Under the pieces are notes generated by a model. It was not told the DNA's origin. It saw only the letters and a list, made by a program, of their open reading frames with translations, and did not search any database. A program made the position numbers and the translations under genes. A DNA stretch of 64,000 nucleotides from Neodiprion pinetum (lineage: Eukaryota > Arthropoda > Insecta > Hymenoptera > Diprionidae): assembly GCF_021155775.2 (NCBI RefSeq), contig NC_060238.1:13833042-13897041 (forward strand), in the 5' to 3' direction. Position 1 is the stretch's first letter. Each line of letters starts with the position of its first letter. Below are positions 56,338 through 64,000 of this stretch, one piece after another.

Positions 56338-56727
56338 CCAACTCCCATTGCTTTTTCGATCATTTCCGAGATAAGCGTCGACATGTTTGGATAGCAACTG
56401 AATCAGAACACCGTTGCGAGCACTCGCGGTCCACCAGGTGATGGATTTCAAATGACTGTTGAGGGACATTCCGATATACATAACAAAAGACTGCAATATA
56501 GCCGACCCTGTAGAAGAAAACAACGCTGGGAATCTAAAATTTTTACAAGAAAAATTGAATTTTTTGAAAAACCAAATTCACCCTTGGTGAATTACTCAAA
56601 GTTTCACAGACTACCACAGAGAAAGCGTTGGATACCTTAAAAGTTGACTTGAAAATAAATAGCAATTGGTTTATACGCAACACCAAAATCATCTTCACGT
56701 TAGATAGAAGACTAACAGCATTGCAAA
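56338..56727. other. Spacer before the integrase, decayed
   Basis: No clear gene. It may contain the degraded N-terminal part of the integrase. A minus-strand 70-codon frame (56523-56311) is unrecognised. Confidence 0.35.
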
Positions 56728-57674
56728 ATGAACGAAGAAAAACTAGTGCTGGTAACAGACATACATAAGCCAGCACGGCGAAATTATCAACGTCGTCGTA
56801 TAGACGTTCGCGGCATCGATGAGACCTGGCAAGCTGATCTTGTTGATATGATGTCATACGCAGCGCAAAATAAAGGTTGCAAGTACATGCTCACAGTCAT
56901 AGATATCTTTTCAAAGTATGCGTGGATTGTACAGATAAAGCGCAAGACGGCGGACGATGTTACAAAGGCGATGGAGTCTGTGCTTGTTCAAGGACGTGTT
57001 CGGGAAAAATTACACGTGGACAGGGGAACGAAATTTTACAAGTCAAAATTTGATTCTCTGATAAAACGCTATGAAATTGAATTTTACTCCACGTACAGTA
57101 CTTTGAAAGCTTCGATCTGTGAACGCTTAAATCGCACGCTGAAAAGCAAATGCGGAGGCCATTTAGCCTGCAAGGAAGCTATAAGTGGTTGGACATCTTA
57201 TCCGACTTGGTATCAGCTTACAACAACACGAAATACCTAACCATACGAATGAAACCAAAGGATGTCACCGTTGAGAACGAAAAGATATTATTGCGTCGAG
57301 CATACGGTGGGCTTCGAGCAGTACCTACCAAACCAACAAAGTCTAAAACTGGTAAAAAAGTTCGAATCAACAAATTCAAGAACGTCTTTCAGAAAGGTTA
57401 CACTCCCAATGGGACTACGGACATATTCACGATCAGTCAAATAGAAAATACCACCCCGGTGACGTACAAGCTGAAAGACTATCGAAATCAACTCATCGCT
57501 TGCGGTTTCGACGAACAGGAGCTCCTCAAGGTTAGATACCTGGACGTCTATCTGGTGGAGAATGGAGTCACGAAGCGTGGAAAAGAAATATATGTTAAAT
57601 GGTTAGGTTTTGACAGTACACACAGCAGTTGGATGGATGAATATTATATGTCTATTGTGGATTGCAATAAATGA
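56728..57674 (+). pseudogene. Retroviral-type integrase of Polinton, one frameshift
   Basis: The first frame (56728-57240) carries the rve catalytic core: Asp in TWQADLVDM, Asp in LHVDRGTKFY, Glu in ASICERLNRTLKS, so all three DDE residues are present. Near 57145 the reading passes to another frame by a one-base change; the second frame (57150-57674) continues with YKWLDILSDLVSAYNN and ends in a chromodomain-like KEIYVKWLGFDSTHSSW. Polinton integrases end this way. The N-terminal zinc-binding part is not visible. The enzyme would have joined element ends to host DNA; this copy is interrupted but otherwise well preserved. Confidence 0.82.
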
Positions 57675-57728
57675 AGATTGTTGTTTGAAAAAAAAATGTG
57701 CACCTTTTATTTCATAGATGTATACATT

Positions 57729-59335
57729 CAGGGTGGGGCATTTAAAGTGTGACAGAGCAATAGCACTCAAACTGTTGATGATACTGAAAAAAGTTTCATA
57801 TAAAAGTTATATTATTTAAAAAGGCCGACATACTGGACCGTTTTATTATTTTTTCGGTAAAGGCGCTGAAGCTACGTCAAGGTCAACTCCACTTTTTTGA
57901 ATGGAACTATGTGTTTTTTTTCCACGATATTATTATTGACTTCAAGACAAATTCAGCGATCTACAACACAAGGTCATTTTAGGCACGCGAAGTATGAAAA
58001 TAGTCGAAAAATCAAATTGAATCGAAATAATTACTTTCAAGGTAGGAGTCTCGTGAATACTTTTGAGATAGATTTTCCAGCGAATTTTCAAGCAGCACGA
58101 TCCTCTTATGTTTGGCCAACCCCACTCCCCGCTGTTTTCATTTCTACCGATACCTATGATAATACACATCTACAGGTATTGTTTACATCGGCAGCAAGTA
58201 CGCATTTTCTATCATCATATCAGTTAGTCACACATTACCTTCTAATGTGAGTATATCGGATCGCGAAAATGAACGATTTTCAAGAACCTTTCGATATGTT
58301 TATGGTGCTGGGGGAATGCCACAAAAATTACAGAAACGCTCAAAATTTGTATGCGGCTCGTTATGCGGATAGGCAACAAAAATCGCGCATGGCTTTCAAG
58401 CAATTAGCCGACCATTTCTCCCGCTTCGGTATAGTAAAAAAAAAAACGACTCAGACGTCGACCGATTGTCACTGAAGCTCATGCAGGTGCTATCTTAGCT
58501 TTAGTGGTAGTAAATCCACATGCAAGCAGCAGGCAAATGGAAAGAGAAAGTGGAATTAGTAGGCGATCTGTATTAAGAATTTCACATAAACACAAGTTCC
58601 ATCCGTCCCACATGTCATTACATCAGGATTTTTAGGGCAATGATTTCCTAAATCGCGTCACGTTCTGAAATTGGATTCGTGGGAAAATGCACACAGATGT
58701 CTCGTTTTTGAAACATGTGCTTTTTTCAGACGAAGCTAACTTCACGAATACTGGAAATTCAAATAGACATAATATACATTATTGGGCAAATGAGAATCCT
58801 CGATGGATAAGAACTGTACCACTTCAACATCCGTGGTCCGTTAATTGTTGGCGCGGCATTGTCGATGATCGCGTCATTGGTCCATATTTTTTTGAAGGTC
58901 GCTTGACTGGGCAAGTTTATGCAAACTTTCTGGAAAAGGTACTGCCTCAATTACTAGGAAACGTGCCCTTGCATGTTCGGATGAACATGTAGATGCAACA
59001 CGACGGTGCACCACCCCATTATGCTCTGTGTTCAAGACAAGTGATGAGTGAGATTTTTGGTGATAAGTGGATAGGACGGCGCGGTCCTGTAGCTTGGCCA
59101 CCTCGTTCGCCAGATCTAACATCACTTGATTACTTCCTATGGGGTTTTGTCAAAGAACAAATTTGGATTTTCCCCTAAAAGTAGTTACAGAGACACGTTA
59201 GTAGTACAGCCTATGCTCTGTATTCGCGATTCAAATCTTCCTGTAATTCTTCTTCGTATAGAAAGTGGTTTGTTAAATTATGACCGGCATTGGTATCCAA
59301 AAACCAACTTCAAACAATGTGTCAAAAATTGATGA
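57729..59335 (+). mobile_element. Tc1/mariner-type transposon, right end missing
   Basis: The left end begins CAGGGTGGGGCATTTAAAGT, related to the CAGGGTGGTCCATTTGAGTT end of the element at 60659. A long non-coding left region (to 58268) precedes a broken transposase. No matching inverted right end was found before 59650, so the 3' side is truncated or eroded. Confidence 0.65.
58269..59330 (+). pseudogene. Mariner-like transposase (DUF4817 + DDE_3), broken
   Basis: The N-terminal frame 58269-58475 has FDMFMVLGECHKNYRNAQ, the DUF4817-type helix-turn-helix of this insect transposase group. An 11-base A run (about 58437-58447) shifts the frame. The DDE core follows: LKHVLFSDEANFTNTGN (first Asp), MQHDGAPPHYA (second Asp) and SPDLTSLDYFLWGF (third Asp), so the triad is present. 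Breaks include a TAG near 58633, an in-frame TAG at 58990-58992 just before MQHDG, and a frame change near 59165, after which the C-terminus is poorly preserved. It is inactive. Confidence 0.85.
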
Positions 59336-60656
59336 GGGTATGGTGGTAAAGTTTTTTGATATCAACGAAAATTCAGCGGTAGCCGAAACACATGAAATGA
59401 CAGCCAGTTGGTAAGTGATGTTTTACATCATTTGTGTACTTCAATATAACATGTTCATCAAAATTTTTGAGATTTAGTTGATAAATTATGACTTGTGTTG
59501 CATACATATGTGTGATTTATTGAAATTCCGAAAATTTCTTTCGCATAAGGTTTTCAGCAGTGTATTATAATCTGAAAATGAATGTAAATCGCAGTCTGCT
59601 TTATTTATTGTGCTCTACACATACAGCATGCGCTAAATAAATGGCCATTCCGAATAAGGCCATGCAAGCAAGTGTCTCTCCGCACGCACGGTCAGACATA
59701 CAAATCCGTCATCCCCCACCTCAGCGCACCAATCCCCCACTGTGCTGTACTGTCACCCCCCACCGCACACGGCTCTCGCTTACAACGCCAGCAGTGGGAG
59801 CAATTAGCAACTATATCTAGCCATATGTCTAGAACTATATATCTAGCGTGCACTGTATTTTTTTATATCCAGAAACGTGTGTGGTACATAAATTATTTGC
59901 TTGGTAATATTAATGAGCATCCACATTTTCCATATATTTGACCTGACAGACATACCTTGTATACAATAAGGTTTGTACGAAAAAGTTATGGGGACGCAGC
60001 GATGAGATACATCCAGGTAGGTCAGTTAGCTCAGCATTCATTGTAGAACAAAAATCAGTCCAGAGCACAGTTCGTAGCAAAACCTAGGTCGTAATATTGA
60101 AAGGCCAAAAGTCACTAAAAACTGTAGAATGTCACGAATGTGCGGCGGCAGCTTGTATATACAGTAATAATCATTAAATCCTTTCCCTTCTGGCTGGCTT
60201 GTTTTTGGTCCGAAACGAAATGAGAGTTCGATTCTATATGAATTGTAGCATACGACTTCATTGTGACATAATTGATGTGCAATGGAACTCACATTTGGTC
60301 TCTGATCGCAAACAAGATAGCCGAAAGGGAAAGGCATCAAGGTCCCGTAGTACCACTACCCTTACCGACGAAGCAAACTCACCGTTTTGTTTCCTATATC
60401 AAATAAATGAACAAGAAGAATGGGTTCAAATTTCGACGGTGCATCGCTCTTCTGTAGCGGAATTCAGGAAAGTTGCTCATATCCCGAAAATCGTCGAAAA
60501 TGTTTGTAGCTCTTTGACATGTGTTACTCATCCCACATTTTAGAGGCCAAAAGGTGCATAGCTAAGATACTTCGCGCAATTCCGGGAAGAATGAAGAGTG
60601 AAATGAGCCATCGTCAGACTGTCTCAATCGATATAATTTTATATTTATTTCATATA
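59336..60656. other. No gene seen
   Basis: A frame of 114 codons (60199-60543, plus) is unrecognised. The stretch 59690-59780 is C-rich with repeated CCCCCAC. Nothing else noted. Confidence 0.45.
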
Positions 60657-60907
60657 TACAGGGTGGTCCATTTGAGTTGACACAGCAGAATATCTCGAGA
60701 AGCGGCCATTTTAGAGAAAAATGTTTGAAATAAAAGTTTCATGGTTCGAAGGGGAAAAACACTGTGCCATCGTACGTTTGATTTGGTAGAGGTTTGCAAG
60801 GTCATTTGGAGGTCAACATTGTTTTTTCGAACGGGAATATGTACTTTGTTTCATAAATTTGCATTTTATACAAAAAAATCAAACACTTTCATCCCAAAAT
60901 TTTTTTT

Positions 60908-61992
60908 ATACGATATTATGGAAAAACTCTACAGCACCGTACCAACTAATCCAGAAAATATGAAGGAACGAATTGGAAATGCTTATAGAGGCATTGTTGG
61001 CGAGCGTGCTGGTCTGATCGGGGGCGGGAGCAGTTGCCGAGACTGAATGGTAGTAATATTATGGTTGCGATGGTGTGAATTTGTCGCACCGCGATTGTGG
61101 CAATCGACCACCAGAGGGCGGGTCCTCTGTGGGTACCAATCGCGTGAGTCCATGAGAGTTTCAGTTGTTATCGGAGCGTCGTCAGAGTTCGGCGGAACAG
61201 CGGCAGAGTTTACGAGCGTCAATAACGTTACGGTAGGCATTGAGGAGGCCTGTCGACTGTCGCGTTGCACGGGGGTCATAAACTAACGAGTATACGGGCA
61301 CGCAAATGCGAGGAAGAAAGAGCGAAGGCATACGGGCACGGGCGTTAGGCGAGTGCCTTTCGGTGAGAAGCTCTGTTTGGGACATTTGGGCGAACAGCAA
61401 TCGAGAATAGAAGCATTATCGCAGTTTGTCCGTCGTCGCGTGATCGGTGGGCGGTCAACCGAGCCGAGGGGTCTCCGAAGCTGGCCATCTCAAAGAGATG
61501 GTTTCCCCCTGGGAAGGCTTACAACGAGCCGCGGCCAGGGTGGATGTCAGACCTCGCGAGATAGCGGCTAAGCGTGGAGGTCAATACAAGGTCGCACCAC
61601 GCTTCAGCCCACGCCTTGGTCGGTCAGTGGGGATTATCGTCGGTAGCTTCCCTGAGGTCGAACGTGCTGAAAACGGTTTGTTTCAGGGAAACTGAGGGTG
61701 TTTCGGTCTCGAAATAAAGCGACGCGGCTTGACGAAATGGTCGATTGGTGCATTCACGTATATATTGTCGAGATTGTCAAAGAACTAAAGTAATTAACGG
61801 AATGAGATCAATAAACTCCTCCGGCCAGAAATTAATGTTTTCGATTTAATCATTTGAATATCCAGGATACCCCTTTCCCTGATTAGAGTCCCTGATGGCG
61901 TCGGTAACAGGCATCGATAGAGGAACTTTACTATGCATTCACGCATCTTTTATAAAATATATTGAGAAGTGTATTAAAGTTGACAGGCATAA
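60908..61992 (+). pseudogene. Transposase C-terminal remnant split by a solo LTR
   Basis: The left part (to 60994) reads DIMEKLYSTVPTNPENMKER, the stretch following the third catalytic Asp in mariner-like transposases of the kind at 58269. After the LTR and one copy of the 5-bp duplication, the same frame resumes at 61915 and reaches SFIKYIEKCIKVDRHNF, the usual C-terminal block. Catalytic residues are absent. Confidence 0.8.
60990..61914. mobile_element. Solo LTR with 5-bp target duplication
   Basis: 915 bases from TGTTGGCGAGCG (60995) to GGTAACA (61909), with TG...CA ends, flanked by GGCAT on both sides (60990-60994 and 61910-61914). It is markedly GC-richer than its host element and contains AATAAA near 61713 and 61809. 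A 5-bp duplication fits Gypsy or BEL/Pao. Recombination between two LTRs would have removed the internal genes. Confidence 0.88.
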
Positions 61993-62335
61993 TTTTGATG
62001 ATAGATTAAAATGTCTGTTTTTTTTTTTTTGTAATTTACTGATCATTTTCACAATATTGTATATCTTGTAAAATTGATGTCACATGAAAAAAGTCTCGGA
62101 TAAAAGTTCTTCATTTTTATGTGTCAAATGTAAGTCTGTGAAAAAAATACATGTTTCCATTGAAAAAAACAATGTTGACCTCCAAATGACCTTGTAAACC
62201 TCCACCAAATCAAAAGTACGGTAGCACAGTATTTTTCCCCTTTTGAACTATGAAACCTTTATATCAAACATCTTCCTCTAAAATGGCTGGTTCTCGAGAT
62301 ATTCTGCTGTGTCGACTTACATGGACCACCCTGTA

Positions 62336-63037
62336 TGTGTTCATCTTTATATTATAATCTGGATTGATTTAATCATTTGATCAATAACTTGAACAATTCA
62401 TTTTCATCAATCAATCGTTGCAGAATATATTTTCGCTTTTATCAGCTTAGCTTATTTTTAATCATTCATTTCTGAAGAATCACCTATCCTTTATGTTCTC
62501 ATTTCGCCTAGATCGTTTGAATAACTCTCTCAGCCCAGTGTGGAATTATAACAACACTACAAAGGAAAGAAAACTACGATGGCGCATGGTAGATCTTCTT
62601 AGTTTTGAATCCCTATTGATTGTCGTGACGTGGTGAAAGCAGCCTTGATTATATATGATCATTCACAACCACTGCTATTTCAGATCGTACCCCCGCGTGT
62701 AAATTGAAACACTGCAAATAAGACTAATCGATCGAAACCTTAAACAAATGAAGCGAGTTGCGTAGCAGAGACTGCTCAGTGTATCAAACAAAGTCGAGTA
62801 GACAATGTCGAATTATCAAAGTATATCGTTACAACTGTAACTGATATTCCGTGACGCAAGGCCCTTGAAGCTTTGAAGAAAGAAGAGTAGTATAACAGAG
62901 AGAGTTCTGGATAGAATCACCTTCTTTACCGCCAAGCCGCCTGTCCGCCGACCAATCCGCCATTTCGCGCATTCCAGACGCAAACCCTTGAAGGTTACCC
63001 CCGCTCTCGTGAGATAAAACGTGCTCTGCCGACCGCT
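62336..63037. other. No gene seen
   Basis: Ordinary sequence leading into the satellite region; nothing recognised. Confidence 0.45.
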
Positions 63038-63166
63038 CGTCGGTAAGAAAATCTCCCAAATGATCGTGATCGTTGGTAAAAAATCCTCCAAATGACCATG
63101 ATCGTCGGTAAAAAATCCTCGAAATGACCATGATCGTTGGTAAAAAATGGCTGAAATTACCGAGGT
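63038..63166 (+). repeat. 32-bp tandem repeat, four units
   Basis: Units begin CGTTGGTAAAAAATCCTCC or CGTCGGTAAAAAATCCTCG at 63038, 63071, 63103 and 63135. It forms the first part of the composite satellite in this copy. Confidence 0.9.
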
Positions 63167-63835
63167 ATTACCCCTTGTGGGATAAATTCTGCTCTTCGTC
63201 GGTAAAGAAAATCATGCCATCGAGCGGGGCCGATAACTACATTACCCAGCGTACTCCGTGAATCTTCATGCGTTCGAGCGGGCCCCGTGGATCCTCGGAC
63301 GTTCGACCGAGAATCCTAGCGTGTGTCAGGTTTTGAGAGCTTCCAGAAGGTTCGAGAAGATTCTCACGGTCTTAAACGAATCTAGACTAACAAAAATTCC
63401 TCCGACGGATTTCGGTGCGACGTTGAATTCTGAAAGACCCACTCTGGCCTGGAACGAATTTCAGACAAACAATTCTCGGAATCGTCCGACGAAAACAATA
63501 CTCGGAATCGTCCGAAGAGTTTCTACTTGACGGTGAGCGGCCTGCGGACAACGGATTACGGTGCGACGTTGAATTCTGGAAGGTTCTGAAATTTGTATGC
63601 GGCTGCTTCGACCCTGAACGAATGTAGGCTGACAAACAATGCGTTTGACGAGTTTCGACTTGACAGCGAGCGGTCCGGGTCCTTTAGAAAGAGCTTCTTT
63701 GACCCTGGAAGATTCTCGGAAACTGAGACTGACAAACAACTCGTTCGACGAGTTTCGACTTGACGGCGAGCGATCTGCCGACGACGGATTGAGGTGCGAC
63801 GTCGAATTCTGGAAGGTTCTGACGTTAATCTGTAA
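63167..63835 (+). repeat. Composite dispersed satellite, copy 4
   Basis: GCGACGTTGAATTCTGGAAG-type boxes occur at about 63419, 63565 and 63798. Between them are GCTGACAAACAAT, GACGAGTTTCGACTTGACG and GCGAGCG-TCTGC boxes, the same order as copy 1 (14610-15380). Overlapping frames of up to 125 codons on the minus strand come from the repeat. Confidence 0.82.
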
Positions 63836-64000
63836 CATCTAACCAGGTCCACCATCTGTATAAAATGGGTCAGCACATGAAACTTGTACTTCAGTCAGAC
63901 TACTATTTTTGTGAGATGAAAGCTTCAAAATTGTAATGATACGTAATAACGAATTTACCGGCGAAGAAATAATCATCGGATTTAGCAACGCGACGTCAGA
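63836..64000. other. Window end, nothing seen
   Basis: No feature recognised. Confidence 0.4.

Larger units (their letters stand above)
51632..57674. mobile_element. Polinton/Maverick relic, locus B
   Basis: Two divergent gene sets share a 155-bp intergenic region. Minus strand, outward: PLA2-like, hydrophobic protein, adenain-like protease, minor-capsid candidate, major capsid N-terminus (cut by the Gypsy element). Plus strand: packaging ATPase, conserved unknown protein, integrase. Polymerase B and terminal inverted repeats were not found, so the element is incomplete at both ends. Gene order and protein similarity to locus A are clear. Several genes are broken, but the minor-capsid candidate and ATPase frames remain open. 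Confidence 0.88.
60657..62335 (+). mobile_element. Internally deleted mariner-type element with about 200-bp inverted ends
   Basis: CAGGGTGGTCCATTTGAGTT (60659) is inverted at the right (ATGGACCACCCTG ending 62333). The arms remain alignable for about 210 bases, for example ATTTGGAGGTCAACATTG at 60803 and its complement at 62175. TA lies on both sides (60657-60658, 62334-62335). The left arm runs straight into the last part of a transposase gene, so most of the gene was deleted. A solo LTR (60995-61909) sits within it. Without the LTR the element would be about 755 bp. Confidence 0.9.

Noticed and set aside
57729..62335. One single mariner element spanning both transposase regions
   Set aside because: Each region has its own CAGGGTGG-type left end, and the second has its own matched right end with TA duplications.
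63258..63876. Overlapping frames of up to 125 codons
   Set aside because: Also within the composite satellite (copy 4).
1..64000. CRISPR arrays, bacterial operons or ribosome-binding sites
   Set aside because: No regularly spaced direct repeats; composition and mobile elements are those of an animal genome.

Overview
The window is a transposon-dense, gene-poor, AT-rich stretch of an animal genome. The mix of elements (Polinton/Maverick relics, pogo, Tc1/mariner and hAT DNA transposons, Gypsy and Jockey-like retroelements, tRNA-headed SINEs, many hairpin MITEs) points to an arthropod, most likely an insect; a hymenopteran is plausible but is inference. I found no host protein-coding gene I can name, no rRNA, no intact tRNA and no CRISPR array. 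Most open frames of 60-150 codons are chance or antisense to mobile elements.

Layout. 1-1.9 kb has no recognisable feature. 1.94-6.87 kb is a complete two-ORF non-LTR retrotransposon (minus strand) between perfect 15-bp target duplications. 7.9-9.2 kb holds a small inverted-repeat element, a TTAA-flanked element with 19-bp perfect inverted ends, and G-tract tandem repeats. 11.1-12.9 kb has a broken hAT-type transposase and the tail of a Gypsy integrase. 14.6-15.4 kb is the first of four copies of a composite satellite-like repeat (others at 23.3, 50.1 and 63.0 kb). 17.4-22.7 kb is a decayed Polinton (locus A, all minus strand): DNA polymerase B pieces, PLA2-like, hydrophobic minor protein, adenain-like protease, minor-capsid candidate and major capsid protein. 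24.8-33.4 kb is a field of SINE and MITE copies with ordinary AT-rich DNA between. 33.7-37.1 kb is a pogo transposon with inverted ends and a dead transposase. 40.4-43.0 kb is a foldback structure with about 1-kb arms. 43.4-50.1 kb has a LINE remnant, a palindromic MITE and microsatellites.

51.6-57.7 kb is a second Polinton (locus B). It repeats the minus-strand order of locus A (major capsid, minor capsid, protease, hydrophobic protein, PLA2) and adds a plus-strand set (packaging ATPase, a conserved unknown protein, retroviral-type integrase). Its capsid gene is cut by a Gypsy LTR plus gag fragment, and a 703-bp TTAA-flanked element sits between minor capsid and protease. Locus A lacks that insertion and so serves as a natural empty site. 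57.7-59.3 kb is a broken mariner-like transposase. 60.66-62.33 kb is a related internally deleted copy whose transposase remnant is itself split by a 915-bp solo LTR with a 5-bp target duplication.

Functionally, the only element that looks complete enough to have been recently mobile is the LINE at 1.94-6.87 kb. The Polinton genes would together have made a virus-like DNA transposon (replication, packaging, capsid maturation, integration), but each locus carries stops, frameshifts, insertions and lost catalytic residues. All family calls come from reading the sequence and recalled family features; no database search was run.
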